Below are positions 52,465 to 61,621 of a stretch of DNA of 64,000 bases, piece after piece (the first letter of the stretch is position 1; every line of letters starts with the position of its first letter). The translations under genes and the position numbers were made by a program. Source of the DNA: Fen-1258 sp027348115 (GTDB taxonomy: Bacteria; Bacteroidota; Ignavibacteria; Ignavibacteriales; Melioribacteraceae); NCBI GenBank assembly GCA_027348115.1, contig DAIEQA010000097.1, positions 13,712-77,711 of the forward strand. Direction: 5' to 3'. The notes beneath the pieces were generated by a model, which had not been told where the DNA came from, ran no database searches, and saw nothing but the letters and a program-made list of their open reading frames with translations.

Positions 52465-53991
52465 TTATTTTTTCATTGCTCTTATCTTTTTCACTTCATC
52501 GGCAGTTATTTTAATATCTTTCCCGTTAAATTTTTTATACACATAAGTAAGAACCGCGGCAACTTGTCCATCATCCAAAGTCTGCGGCGGCATAATGCCG
52601 TTAAATGTTTTTCCGTTAACTTTTAATTCACCGGTTTTGCCATGAACTACATTTCCAATTGCATCTTCATTCGAGTGATTTTTCAGCCAATCGGAATTAA
52701 GCAGGGGGGGGAAAACATTTGGAATGCCGTTTCCGTCGGCTTGGTGACAAGCGAAACAACTTGTGCTGTAAAGGCTTTGACCGATACTAAACATATTGCC
52801 CGGCGAACTGTTTTGCGGAGCGTTGTCATTTGCCGTTTTAATTAAGTTCTCATCAACCTTTGTGTTGCCGGATGAAAATTTTGAGGCATATTGTTCGCTG
52901 CCGTTGTTCTTATTTAATTCTCCCGTGAAAGGATTTACAGTTTCGGAAGAAATATTCTCTCCGGTATAAATTTCATCCGCTTGCTTTCCGGAGTAAATCG
53001 ATTTGTTATCGGGTCCGGTTACTGTTATCATTCCGAGAGCGCCTTGATTGAATGCCCGGAATATTGAATGATCTACCATGATAAAGTTACCTGGCACGTC
53101 CACAGTAAATTCTACGTACGAAGCCCCACCGGAAGGTATAAGAGTTGTTTGAATATCTTTTTCTATTGAATTTATACTTCCTTCACGGTGAACCACGTCG
53201 AATATTTCACCTATCACGTGAAATGAAGAAACCAGGTTTGGTCCACCGTTGCCAATATACAATCTGATTCTATCGCCGACATTTGCTTTCAAAGCTTTAT
53301 CACCGACCAGCGAGCCAACCGAGCCGTTGAATACAACATACTCCGGTTTTTCATCAATAGCTTTTTGCATATCGAATGTTTGAAGCCCCTGATCACCGTA
53401 TTTTCCTTCTGTATAAAACTCTCCCTGCATTACATAATATTCGCGGTCAACAGGAGGAAGGCCTTCCTTCGGTTCAACTAGTATTAATCCGTACATACCG
53501 TTAGCAATGTGCATTCCCACGGGTGCGGTTGCGCAGTGATAAACAAACAATCCGGGCTTTTCCGCCTTGAAAGAAAATACGGAAGTGTGACCCGGTGCGG
53601 TGAACGATGAGGTTGCGCCGCCGCCCGGACCTGTTACGGCGTGCAAGTCGATATTATGAGGCAACTTGTTCATTGGATTGTTATGTAAATGGAATTCAAT
53701 TAAATCACCTTCTCTTACACGAATAAATTTTCCAGGTACATTCCCGCCGAAAGTCCAGAATACATATTCAACATTGTCGGATAACCGCTTTACAAGTTCT
53801 TTAACTTCGAGATCAACAATCACCTTGGTTGCATTCTTTCTTGTGATCGGCGGGGGAACATAAGGTGCGTCAGTTAATTGTGCATGTTCTTCTCCAATTA
53901 TCTCATCGGATTTTTCGCCTCCGCAACTAACCAGCAACATTCCAAGAAGAATAATCATCGAGAGCTTTAATAAATTAATTTTAATTTTCAT
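52465..53991 (-). CDS. nirK: Copper nitrite reductase NirK with C-terminal cytochrome c domain
   Basis: Periplasmic lipoprotein enzyme that reduces nitrite to nitric oxide. Lipobox LLVSC (Cys23). Type 1 copper: His112, Cys153, His161, Met166 in YHCATAPVGMHIANGM. Type 2 copper: His117, His152, His308; catalytic Asp115 and His258. The AniA-like class is recognised from the HCATAPVGMH stretch. After a linker (331-400) a cytochrome c domain has CFACH (412-416) and Met468 in GIMPPQ, letting it take electrons within one chain. All key residues are in place, so it should be active. First gene of the nirK-nirV-SCO-ric operon. Confidence 0.97.
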   Translation of the reverse strand: MKIKINLLKLSMIILLGMLLVSCGGEKSDEIIGEEHAQLTDAPYVPPPITRKNATKVIVDLEVKELVKRLSDNVEYVFWTFGGNVPGKFIRVREGDLIEFHLHNNPMNKLPHNIDLHAVTGPGGGATSSFTAPGHTSVFSFKAEKPGLFVYHCATAPVGMHIANGMYGLILVEPKEGLPPVDREYYVMQGEFYTEGKYGDQGLQTFDMQKAIDEKPEYVVFNGSVGSLVGDKALKANVGDRIRLYIGNGGPNLVSSFHVIGEIFDVVHREGSINSIEKDIQTTLIPSGGASYVEFTVDVPGNFIMVDHSIFRAFNQGALGMITVTGPDNKSIYSGKQADEIYTGENISSETVNPFTGELNKNNGSEQYASKFSSGNTKVDENLIKTANDNAPQNSSPGNMFSIGQSLYSTSCFACHQADGNGIPNVFPPLLNSDWLKNHSNEDAIGNVVHGKTGELKVNGKTFNGIMPPQTLDDGQVAAVLTYVYKKFNGKDIKITADEVKKIRAMKK

Positions 53992-54079
53992 TTTATTTTC
54001 CGCAAATAAAGGAATTGAGCATCCGATTTAATTCAAAAAAAACATCTTCACACATAAAAAGAATATTTAATCCGATTAT

Positions 54080-54120
54080 AATATAAATCAAATTGGATGT
54101 TGTGTCAAATTAAATTTTGA
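54080..54120 (-). promoter_or_regulatory. nirK promoter with overlapping quasi-palindromic operator
   Basis: On the minus strand TTGACA (54108-54103), 17-base spacer, TATATT (54085-54080), the same promoter form as before the PadR gene. A quasi-palindrome TCAAATTAAATTTTGA (54105-54120) overlaps the -35 hexamer and is a good place for a repressor such as the nearby Rrf2 protein. TCCGATTTAAT occurs twice around it (54022-54032 and 54126-54136). Confidence 0.6.
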
Positions 54121-54250
54121 GGATGTCCGATTTAATCCTTTCCTTTACTTGCAGTAGATAATAAACCAAACCGGCTTTGAACTGGCGAGAGCAAAATAAA
54201 AATTTTACTAATCTTTTAGATAGCCGCGGAAATTATAATCATCTTTAGTT

Positions 54251-55093
54251 CTAGTTGACGCGGGCAGATTGCAATATTTCTCCGTTGTGATTTATTACGA
54301 TAACATTAACGGGAATTGAGACGCCGGAAATTAGAAGTGATTGCTGAGCCAGTTGTACTAATCCGCCACAGCAGGGTACTTGCATAATCAAAACCGTGAT
54401 CGATCGTATACGCGATTCTATAATCATGGTAATTATTTTTTCAATGTACGATTGTTTGTTCGTATCGAGCTTTGGGCAAGCGATAGCTAGAGATTTTCCT
54501 TGTAAAAAATCTTTATGAAAATCCGGGCACGCAAAACCGCAGCAATCGGCGGCAAGCAGCAAATCCGAATTTCTATAATACTGCGCTAAAGGAGAAACAA
54601 GATGTAACTGGATAGGCCATTGTCGTAAGTGTGAAATTCTTTTTCCTTCTTCGTAAGCGGAATTTTCTTCAGCGCCAATTGAAATTTTCCGAGAGCCTGC
54701 GCACCCGCATTGAACATTTTCATTGTACAACTCGTTATTAACGGGAGTATAATCGCTTCCGTTTTCACGCAAGTATTCTAGCGCCTGACGAAGTAATTCC
54801 AATTCTCCATGTTGCCGTAGATGATCTAGATGAGCATTGATAACATTTGTGCCGCCTCGAACAATATATTCCATCACTTTTCGTTCGTCATATTTTTCGG
54901 CCTCTCTCTCTTCAATTATTAGAGCCTCGGTCGGACAGTGACCTAAACACGCCCCCAGTCCATCACAGAAGAGATCGCTTATTAATCTTGCTTTCCCATC
55001 TATAATTTGCAAAGCGCCTTCATGACATTCCGGTATGCAATTTCCGCAGCCACTGCATTTATCCTCATCGATGCGGATGATTTTTCGAAGCAT
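54251..55093 (-). CDS. Ferredoxin-domain protein with extra Cys-rich region
   Basis: A 280-residue cytosolic protein. Two 4Fe-4S ferredoxin motifs fill residues 1-60: CSGCGNCIPEC and CDGLGACLGHC. The rest carries further cysteines (CGCAG about 129-132, CCGFACPDF about 185-190, ACPKLD, VPCCGG about 241-243) that may bind another cluster. Proteins of this kind often accompany NO/hydroxylamine genes; here it precedes nirK by 259 bases. Electron transfer or cluster-bearing sensor is plausible. No enzyme class can be claimed. Confidence 0.8.
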   Translation of the reverse strand: MLRKIIRIDEDKCSGCGNCIPECHEGALQIIDGKARLISDLFCDGLGACLGHCPTEALIIEEREAEKYDERKVMEYIVRGGTNVINAHLDHLRQHGELELLRQALEYLRENGSDYTPVNNELYNENVQCGCAGSRKISIGAEENSAYEEGKRISHLRQWPIQLHLVSPLAQYYRNSDLLLAADCCGFACPDFHKDFLQGKSLAIACPKLDTNKQSYIEKIITMIIESRIRSITVLIMQVPCCGGLVQLAQQSLLISGVSIPVNVIVINHNGEILQSARVN

Positions 55094-55103
55094 ATTTTTT
55101 ATC

Positions 55104-55132
55104 TTGATAATCAGATTTATTTTTCTGATATT
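55104..55132. promoter_or_regulatory. Candidate divergent-promoter operator
   Basis: ATCAGA (55110-55115) and TCTGAT (55124-55129) form an inverted repeat with an 8-base spacer. It fits between a possible -35 TTGATA (55104-55109) and -10 GATATT (55127-55132) of the plus-strand NapH-like gene. Weak, but its place between two divergent redox genes suggests a regulator site. Confidence 0.35.
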
Positions 55133-55206
55133 AAAATAGCGATATAAAAAAGAATTTGCAAATTGCTGTTTAGTTCGTTCTCGTAGAAGAAAAGAAAGAT
55201 TTTAAA

Positions 55207-56319
55207 ATGAGCCGCAAGTATATTAAAAATACGGACAAGCCAATCCAGAAAATCAGGTTTGCCGTACAATCTGCTTTTGTTTTATTATGCCTTTGGATTG
55301 GGATAGAGTTTTATCAGTTCATAACATATTTAGAATCAAACGGGGCGACCGCCTTTCATCAACGGCCTCCCGGCGCCGAAGGATTTCTTCCGATCAGCGC
55401 GATGATGAGTGTAATTTACTTTTTCCGCACCGGCCACATTCATGATGTTCACCCGGCAGGATTTTTTATTTTTACTACGATAGTAGGAATGTCGTTTGTG
55501 TTCGGAAAATCATTTTGCAGCTGGATGTGCCCGGTTGGTTTTCTTTCGGAACTTGTAGGAGATTTTGGGGAAAAAATTTGGAAAAAACTTTTCAAGAAGA
55601 GAATAAAACTTCATAAGTATATTGATTATCCGCTTCGGATGTTGAAATACTTATTGCTTACATTTTTTGTCTTTGCGGTTTTTTCAATGACAGAAACTTC
55701 GCTGGCTTATTTTCTTGGCGGCCCTTACAATATTTCCGCTGATATTAAAATGTGGTACTTCTTTGCTCACATCTCTAAGTTCAGCTTAATTGTTATCGGC
55801 GTGCTATTCATCCTTTCAATTTTTATAAGAAGTTTTTGGTGCAGGTATCTTTGCCCTTATGGCGCGTTGTTAGGATTAATCGGATTCTTAAGCCCGAACA
55901 AGATTAAAAGAAATCCAACGAGCTGTATCGATTGCGGATTATGCGCAAAAGCATGCCCATCTTTCATAAAAGTGGATAAAGTAATTACTGTTCAATCCGA
56001 CGAATGTACAAGCTGCTTAAGCTGCGTTGATGCTTGTCCTGTTGCCGATACGCTCGATGTAAAGAATGTTTTCGGCGGGAATAAAGTGTCGAAGAAAATA
56101 ATTGCTTTCGGTGTTGTTCTAATATTTATCTCGATAACTGGCGTTGGAATGCTGACCGGGCATTGGCATAATAACGTATCGAAGGAGGAATATCTTTCAA
56201 TTCACAAAAACCTTGATGCTATTGGCCACCCCACAAGTACTGCCGAAATACGGGAGATGAACAAGGCATCGCAAAAACTTGGTTCGCAAAACCGGCTTAA
56301 AATTTCACCGGAAAAATAA
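55207..56319 (+). CDS. NapH/NosR-like membrane polyferredoxin
   Basis: A 370-residue inner-membrane protein with about five hydrophobic helices. Two CP motifs of the Fer4_5 type are present (CSWMCPVG and CRYLCPYG). Two 4Fe-4S motifs on the cytoplasmic side follow (CIDCGLCAKACP and CTSCLSCVDACPV). The family passes quinol electrons to periplasmic reductases such as NapA or NosZ. Divergent from the ferredoxin-domain gene and near nirK, so a role in nitrogen-oxide respiration is likely. An intrinsic terminator follows at 56352. Confidence 0.9.
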   Translation: MSRKYIKNTDKPIQKIRFAVQSAFVLLCLWIGIEFYQFITYLESNGATAFHQRPPGAEGFLPISAMMSVIYFFRTGHIHDVHPAGFFIFTTIVGMSFVFGKSFCSWMCPVGFLSELVGDFGEKIWKKLFKKRIKLHKYIDYPLRMLKYLLLTFFVFAVFSMTETSLAYFLGGPYNISADIKMWYFFAHISKFSLIVIGVLFILSIFIRSFWCRYLCPYGALLGLIGFLSPNKIKRNPTSCIDCGLCAKACPSFIKVDKVITVQSDECTSCLSCVDACPVADTLDVKNVFGGNKVSKKIIAFGVVLIFISITGVGMLTGHWHNNVSKEEYLSIHKNLDAIGHPTSTAEIREMNKASQKLGSQNRLKISPEK

Positions 56320-56351
56320 TTCGCAATAATAAATTTTGCCCCAGCGTTTGT

Positions 56352-56384
56352 AGGCCGTTCTTATCTCTGTTCGGCCTTTTTTAT
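56352..56384 (+). terminator. Intrinsic terminator after the NapH-like gene
   Basis: AGGCCG (56352-56357) and CGGCCT (56372-56377) stem with a 14-base loop, followed by a T-run to 56382. Confidence 0.7.
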
Positions 56385-56475
56385 TATCTCGCAGTCAAAT
56401 GCAGAGCTTGTTGAATGGCATCTTTCTCTTTAAATTTATTTTACGATTTATGATTTGCCTGGAGACAATTCTTAA

Positions 56476-57243
56476 GTGAAAATTTCAATTTCGGACTGCG
56501 CAAAACTGGACGAGCTTTTACCTATTGCCATAAAGTACAATGTAGGTATTGAAGTACAGGAATTTACATCGCCGGATTTTTTAGACGATAAACAATTTCT
56601 CGCAAAAGAATTTAGCGAAAAGATTAAAAATATTCCGCTGAGAGGATTTCATGGGCCTTTCTCGGAAATGGTTCCGGCAAGTAGGGATAAATTGATTGCT
56701 GAAGTCACGCGTCAAAGATTTGATACAGCTTATCGACTGGCCGCCGTGATTAATGTGCAGCATCTTATTCTTCATACCGGATTTATTCCCAAGACCTACC
56801 CGCATGAAGAATGGATAAATAACTCGGTGAAATTCTGGACAAACTTTCTTTCCGATAAAAATGATTCAATAGAAATACATATCGAAAATGTTTACGAAGA
56901 CGATCCCTCAACAATTTTAGAACTGCTCGATAAAATAAATGAGTCGCTGCAAAGAGAAGCCGTAAGCTCTTGCTTGGATATCGGCCACGTAAACGCGAAT
57001 TCATCCAAGACTCACAAAGAATGGATTACAACTTTGGGGCGCAGAATAAAGTATGTTCATGTTCACAATAACGGCGGAATATTTGACGATCACTGGGGAC
57101 TTTGGGAGGGCACAATAAATGTCGGCGAAGTTTTGGACTTATTAAAAGAATATTCTCCTGAATCGGTTTGGATGATTGAAGCGCGACAGCCGTTTATTAG
57201 CGATTCGTTGGAGTGGCTAAAAGAGAGAAATTATCTCGGATAG
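56476..57243 (+). CDS. TIM-barrel sugar phosphate isomerase/epimerase-like protein
   Basis: A 255-residue AP-endonuclease-2-type TIM barrel with metal-binding residues spread through GFHGPFSEM, LILHTGFIP, EIHIENVYED, SCLDIGHVN, VHVHNNGG and WMIEARQP. Family members are sugar epimerases, isomerases or myo-inositol enzymes; the substrate is not evident. It starts with GTG 56476 and stands as a single gene after an intergenic terminator. Confidence 0.85.
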   Translation: MKISISDCAKLDELLPIAIKYNVGIEVQEFTSPDFLDDKQFLAKEFSEKIKNIPLRGFHGPFSEMVPASRDKLIAEVTRQRFDTAYRLAAVINVQHLILHTGFIPKTYPHEEWINNSVKFWTNFLSDKNDSIEIHIENVYEDDPSTILELLDKINESLQREAVSSCLDIGHVNANSSKTHKEWITTLGRRIKYVHVHNNGGIFDDHWGLWEGTINVGEVLDLLKEYSPESVWMIEARQPFISDSLEWLKERNYLG

Positions 57244-57336
57244 AAAAAGCTTTTGGCCATCCAATAATTTTTTTATTGCCCTATAGCAAGAATCTATCTA
57301 TGTTATTCATGAGATAATTGTGAGCCGTAAAATCTT

Positions 57337-57831
57337 ATGAATGAAAATGAACTGGAATGCTCTCGATGTTCGGGCATGGTAAATGCCGACGATGATTTTT
57401 GTCCTGAGTGCGGATCGCTGTTTGTAGAAGATGCAAAGTGCATCAACCATAAAGAAGCCGGTGCAGCAGGCGCGTGCGTAATTTGCTGCCAGCCGTATTG
57501 CAAAGACTGCGGTTTTTTTGTTAACGACAGAATTTTTTTGTGCAACGAGCTCAGCGAATACGAGATCTACGAGGGAATGATAAGAATTTACGGCTCGGCC
57601 GATTTCGCTCAACTTGAATATTTAAAAACATGTCTGGAACAATCCAACCTTCACCCGCTCGTATTTTCTAGAAAAGCCAGTCCGCTGCATCTCGGCGGAT
57701 CGGATTATACATTGTTTAACGCTTCAGGCGAGTACGACGGGCATATTATCAACGAAATAAAATTAATGATTCCGCTGCAGGAAGTTATTGAAGCTGAAAA
57801 AATATTACGGCATCTGAACATTTTATCTTAA
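57337..57831 (+). CDS. Zinc-ribbon, B-box-like and DUF2007 protein
   Basis: A 164-residue protein with two metal-binding parts: a zinc ribbon CSRCSGMVNADDDFCPECG (9-27) and a B-box-like cluster (CINHKEAGAAGACVICCQPY, CKDCGF, 36-63). A C-terminal DUF2007-type domain follows (about 88-160, LEYLKTCLEQSNLHPLVF, LMIPLQEVIEAEKIL). DUF2007 is called a putative signal-transducing domain with no proved role. The following gene starts 14 bases later behind AGGAGG, so they are probably transcribed together. Confidence 0.75.
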   Translation: MNENELECSRCSGMVNADDDFCPECGSLFVEDAKCINHKEAGAAGACVICCQPYCKDCGFFVNDRIFLCNELSEYEIYEGMIRIYGSADFAQLEYLKTCLEQSNLHPLVFSRKASPLHLGGSDYTLFNASGEYDGHIINEIKLMIPLQEVIEAEKILRHLNILS

Positions 57832-57845
57832 ACGCAGGAGGCAGC

Positions 57846-59102
57846 ATGACCTCTCAATTGAACGCAAGGTTCAAATTTATCAGCGTTACCAATGATCTTG
57901 ATCAAGTTTCCAACAAAAAGCTGATCGATGAGTATGAAGCGTTTTTAAAAAATTACGGCGGCGAAGCAATACAAGATTTTAACGATGAGAGCGTCCTTCC
58001 GGTATTTATTGTTGTGATGAACGGTGGTACGGAAAACAAGATTCTTGATTTGTGGAAGAAAGCCGATCAACAAAATAGTTTCAAACCATTCTATCTGCTC
58101 GCGCATTCCGGTAACAACTCGTTGCCGGCAGCGTTGGAAATATTTGCCAGATTAAAGAATGAAGATGTGAGGGGAAAAATTATCTACCTTGGCGAGAAAC
58201 CAGACAAAGATTATATAGAAGATCTTGAACTGGCGATAAAACATCTTTCAATTTATAATAAGCTGAGAAAAACAAGAATCGGGTTAATCGGAAAACCATC
58301 GGACTGGCTGGTTGCGAGTATGCCGGATCCCTCGATAATTAAAAAAGTTTGGGGCCCTGACGTTATATCAATCGATATGAAGGAACTTGAAATTCTTATT
58401 GACGAAGTCAAAGATGAAGAAATAGATGAAAGTCTTTCCGGGTTTACTATGAGGGCCGCCGAAACAAAAGAACCGACTAAAAAAGAAATTAAACAAACCG
58501 TTAGAGTCTATGCGGCAATAAATAAACTTGTCGGGAAATATAATTTATCCGCGGTTACGGTAAGATGTTTTGATCTTGTAACCGATCTTAAAACGACGGG
58601 ATGTTTTGCGCTTGCAAAATTGAATGATGATGGAATAATTGCCGGCTGCGAAGGTGACCTTGTTTCAACGCTCGGAATGATTTGGGCTAATCTAATGACG
58701 GATCAATCAATCTGGATGGCAAATCCCGCGCAGATTAACGAACAAAACAACTCGCTTTGGTTAGCCCATTGTACAACACCGTTGAATATGGTGCAGACGT
58801 ATAAACTGCGCTCTCATTTTGAATCCGGTTTAGGAGTAGGCATACAGGGAGAGTTCTCAAAAGGTAAAGTAACATTGCTTCGTCTCGGCGGAAAAGGATT
58901 GGAGAAAATATGGATCTCGAATGGTGAAATTTTGGAATCGGGCAACGAAGAAAATCTCTGCCGAACGCAAGTAAATGTTAAACTTCACGGCTCGGCTAAA
59001 CCGGAAGATTTGTTAACCAACCCGCTCGGAAACCATTTGTTGTTAATGAGAGGAAGCTACACTAAAGAATTACATAATTGGTGGGAACTATTCGTTGGTT
59101 GA
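57846..59102 (+). CDS. L-fucose/arabinose isomerase-like protein
   Basis: A 418-residue protein resembling the fucose-isomerase fold group. It shows an N-terminal IPMT-like alpha/beta part (FIVVMNGGTENKI), a middle domain with VRCFDLVTDLKTTGCFALAKLNDDGIIAGCEGDL, and LWLAHCTTPL near residue 310. The acidic and His residues in those two blocks are in the places of the metal ligands of sugar isomerases. A perfect AGGAGG precedes ATG 57846. The sugar substrate is unknown; the neighbouring TIM-barrel isomerase may be related in pathway. Confidence 0.78.
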   Translation: MTSQLNARFKFISVTNDLDQVSNKKLIDEYEAFLKNYGGEAIQDFNDESVLPVFIVVMNGGTENKILDLWKKADQQNSFKPFYLLAHSGNNSLPAALEIFARLKNEDVRGKIIYLGEKPDKDYIEDLELAIKHLSIYNKLRKTRIGLIGKPSDWLVASMPDPSIIKKVWGPDVISIDMKELEILIDEVKDEEIDESLSGFTMRAAETKEPTKKEIKQTVRVYAAINKLVGKYNLSAVTVRCFDLVTDLKTTGCFALAKLNDDGIIAGCEGDLVSTLGMIWANLMTDQSIWMANPAQINEQNNSLWLAHCTTPLNMVQTYKLRSHFESGLGVGIQGEFSKGKVTLLRLGGKGLEKIWISNGEILESGNEENLCRTQVNVKLHGSAKPEDLLTNPLGNHLLLMRGSYTKELHNWWELFVG

Positions 59103-59134
59103 AAAGCAGTTTTGTAAATTTTTACGAGGGCGCA

Positions 59135-60052
59135 ATGAGTAAATTTATTTTTAGCGTTTTGATAATTGGCATTTTGTTTTACGGCTGTTCTACTACTACC
59201 GTTCAGCAGACTTTATATTTGGGAGACGTAAAAGTTGACGCACCAATTACTCTTCCTCCGACTCACGTGACTATAAATAAAATAGCGGGAGATATTACGG
59301 TCTCGCCTAAATTTATGTTTAACACTTTAAAGTACATCGATTCCAGCATTGAAGACAGGTATCAAAACACAATCGGGCTTCCGGACAAAACATATTATAG
59401 AACTCCTGAGAGCAATTTAGAATGGAGGTTGCCTGCCGTTGTCGCCGGTGTAGATATAGACGCCGCGGCATCAAATAATTTTGCTGTATTCGGCGGAATT
59501 CAATATTCCAATTATGGCAACGGAGATTTAATAGGCGGTAATTTCGGTATTGGAATTTACAGCCAGGGTAAAAATCCGGCGGCACGGTTTGATGTCGGCA
59601 TGTCGTTCCAAAAATATTTTTATGACGCCGTAACAATTGTGCAGACAAAAACAACAACCGACGGACACACGGTTGAGGATTTATTCATGTTTCATGATCG
59701 TGGCAACACAACAAATTTGAATCCGTTCTTTTCTTTTACTCTTAATTCTTCAAACGAAGAGGAGCCGGTTAATTATTTTCTATCTCTAAATTATTTTACT
59801 CAAAAACTTCTCAACTTTGAACCTCGCGAGCATTATATTGATTATACACTTTTCGGAACAAGGGTGATTACGACTGATTTACGTTCGGAAATAACATGCG
59901 GATTTTTAAGCATTTGCCCCGGTTTAACTTACGAGTTTAACGATAAGATGAGATTTGTAGGAAGCGTAAAAATCTTAAAGGAAGTATTATCGTTGAAAAG
60001 TTTTGGCGAGTGGATTATTATTCCCTCGATCCAAATGGACTTTCATTTATAA
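59135..60052 (+). CDS. Predicted outer-membrane lipoprotein
   Basis: Starting at ATG 59135 (GAGGG upstream) gives a 305-residue protein with lipoprotein signal MSKFIFSVLIIGILFYGC (Cys18). Alternating strands and Gly/Asn-rich turns suggest a beta-barrel or strand-rich outer-membrane protein (FAVFGGIQYSNYGNG, FGIGIYSQG, FRFVGSVKI-like). An alternative upstream start would overlap the isomerase-like gene. No known domain is seen; the C-terminus IIPSIQMDFHL fits an outer-membrane last strand. Confidence 0.75.
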   Translation: MSKFIFSVLIIGILFYGCSTTTVQQTLYLGDVKVDAPITLPPTHVTINKIAGDITVSPKFMFNTLKYIDSSIEDRYQNTIGLPDKTYYRTPESNLEWRLPAVVAGVDIDAAASNNFAVFGGIQYSNYGNGDLIGGNFGIGIYSQGKNPAARFDVGMSFQKYFYDAVTIVQTKTTTDGHTVEDLFMFHDRGNTTNLNPFFSFTLNSSNEEEPVNYFLSLNYFTQKLLNFEPREHYIDYTLFGTRVITTDLRSEITCGFLSICPGLTYEFNDKMRFVGSVKILKEVLSLKSFGEWIIIPSIQMDFHL

Positions 60053-60072
60053 CATATTAAGACAGCACAAAC

Positions 60073-60909
60073 ATGTTGATATATTACAACGGAGAGGTTA
60101 TCGAACTCTCCAATGTACAACTCTCGCCCTTCGACCGCGGATTTCAATTCGGCGACGGAGTCTATGAAGTAATACGTTATTACCCTCAAAAATTTTTCAA
60201 GTACGAAGCACATATAAATAGATTAAAGTACAGTTTGAGGGAAATGGAAATTCCGGCGCCTGACTTATCCAACCTTGAAAATATTTTGTACGAGTTGATA
60301 AACAAAAACGGATTGAAGGATAAACCGGCAATAACGTATTTACAAATTACTCGCGGCATTCAATTCCCCCGCAGACATATTCCCGATAACGACATAAAGC
60401 CGACTTTTTTTATTTACGTTGAAAAATTCCCGATCAAGACTAATGATATGCTTAATGGGGTAAAGGTTGATCTCGAGAAAGATATCCGCTGGCAACGGTG
60501 CGATATCAAAACTATAGCTCTTATTCCAAACATACTATCTAAGAAAAGAGCTGCTGCAAAGGAACTGTTTGAAATAATTTGGCACCGCAGCGGCATTATC
60601 ACGGAAGGAACTCAGACGAATGTTTTTTTTGTGAAAGACAAATTGTTGTTTACCCATCCGCTGAACACAAATATATTGGCGGGTGTAACGCGCGCAATTA
60701 TTATTGAACTATGCAGGCAGTTTTCAATTCAGTGTTACGAAAAGGAAATTCGTGTTGATGAAATAAATAGCTGCGAAGAAGTTTTTCTCGCAAGCACAAC
60801 TTCGGAAGTAATGCCGGTGATTGAGATAGCCGGAACCGTTGTTGGAAACGGATGCGCCGGACCAATAACCAAGTTTTTACAAAACGAATATTCCAAACTA
60901 CATAGTTGA
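60073..60909 (+). CDS. Class IV aminotransferase (D-amino-acid transaminase-like)
   Basis: A 278-residue PLP enzyme of fold type IV. The PLP lysine is Lys146 in CDIKTIALIPN, with the upstream FDRGFQFGDGVYEVIRYY block and GIITEGTQTNVFFV. The C-terminal TTSEVMPV and GPITKFLQ segments fit D-amino-acid transaminase. Branched-chain aminotransferase and ADC lyase are relatives; the DIK motif and length favour the D-amino-acid type. It stands between lipoprotein genes. Confidence 0.9.
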   Translation: MLIYYNGEVIELSNVQLSPFDRGFQFGDGVYEVIRYYPQKFFKYEAHINRLKYSLREMEIPAPDLSNLENILYELINKNGLKDKPAITYLQITRGIQFPRRHIPDNDIKPTFFIYVEKFPIKTNDMLNGVKVDLEKDIRWQRCDIKTIALIPNILSKKRAAAKELFEIIWHRSGIITEGTQTNVFFVKDKLLFTHPLNTNILAGVTRAIIIELCRQFSIQCYEKEIRVDEINSCEEVFLASTTSEVMPVIEIAGTVVGNGCAGPITKFLQNEYSKLHS

Positions 60910-61011
60910 ATCCGTATTTATTTAAATCCTTCTATTTGGCTTAATCTTAAAAACATTGTTAAATTCAACGGACTATTTTCGATAATAAGGTTAAAAGAAC
61001 GGCTCTTTCCG

Positions 61012-61416
61012 ATGAAAAATATTTTCAAAATGATTTTGGTACCGATTTTAATCTTGATGCTGTCGGCTTGCTCAACGGTTATGAATACCACCACGCAGGA
61101 AGTGGAAATTAAAACGACCCCTGCTAACGCTAAGATTTTGATAGACGGACGAAAATTCGGTACTACGCCTCAAACAGTGAATATTGAAAGAGGACGCGAC
61201 CATGTTATAAAATTAACTCTTGACGGTTACGACTTGTATGAAACGCAAATGACCGGAAAGATCTCGTTCTGGTTTTGGTGCAACGTTTTGAACGGAATAT
61301 TACCCGGAATGGTTATCGACATGATAACGGGTTCGATGTACAGTCTGTACCCGGATACAATTAATGTTGAACTGCAGCCGACAAAACCTGCCGCCCCGAC
61401 AAAGAAACAGTATTAG
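61012..61416 (+). CDS. Small PEGA-domain lipoprotein
   Basis: A 134-residue protein with a lipoprotein signal MKNIFKMILVPILILMLSAC (Cys20). A PEGA domain follows (KTTPANAKILIDGRKFGTTP, VNIERGRDHVIKLTLDGY), then a hydrophobic stretch (VLNGILPGMVIDMITGSMY) that could touch the membrane. It shares the PEGA type with the kinase at 30393. A terminator follows directly. Confidence 0.85.
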   Translation: MKNIFKMILVPILILMLSACSTVMNTTTQEVEIKTTPANAKILIDGRKFGTTPQTVNIERGRDHVIKLTLDGYDLYETQMTGKISFWFWCNVLNGILPGMVIDMITGSMYSLYPDTINVELQPTKPAAPTKKQY

Positions 61417-61443
61417 AAAAACTCCTGCATTTCCTCAAACAGA

Positions 61444-61478
61444 AAATCCCCGAACTGTCTTCGGGGGTTTATCTTTTA
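61444..61478 (+). terminator. Intrinsic terminator after the PEGA lipoprotein
   Basis: CCCCGAA (61448-61454) pairs with TTCGGGG (61460-61466), loop CTGTC, extended by A/T pairs, then TTTATCTTTT. Confidence 0.8.
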
Positions 61479-61621
61479 TTCCAAGACACGGCTATGAATT
61501 AAAAACAAGATCTTCAACTCTATCGGCATTCCCGGCATTTCGTGCGGCTAAAACTAATTGTCATATTGTTAAGGATACAGATGCATAAATGTCGTTGCCA
61601 ATTTTTTGCAACACATTCTAA

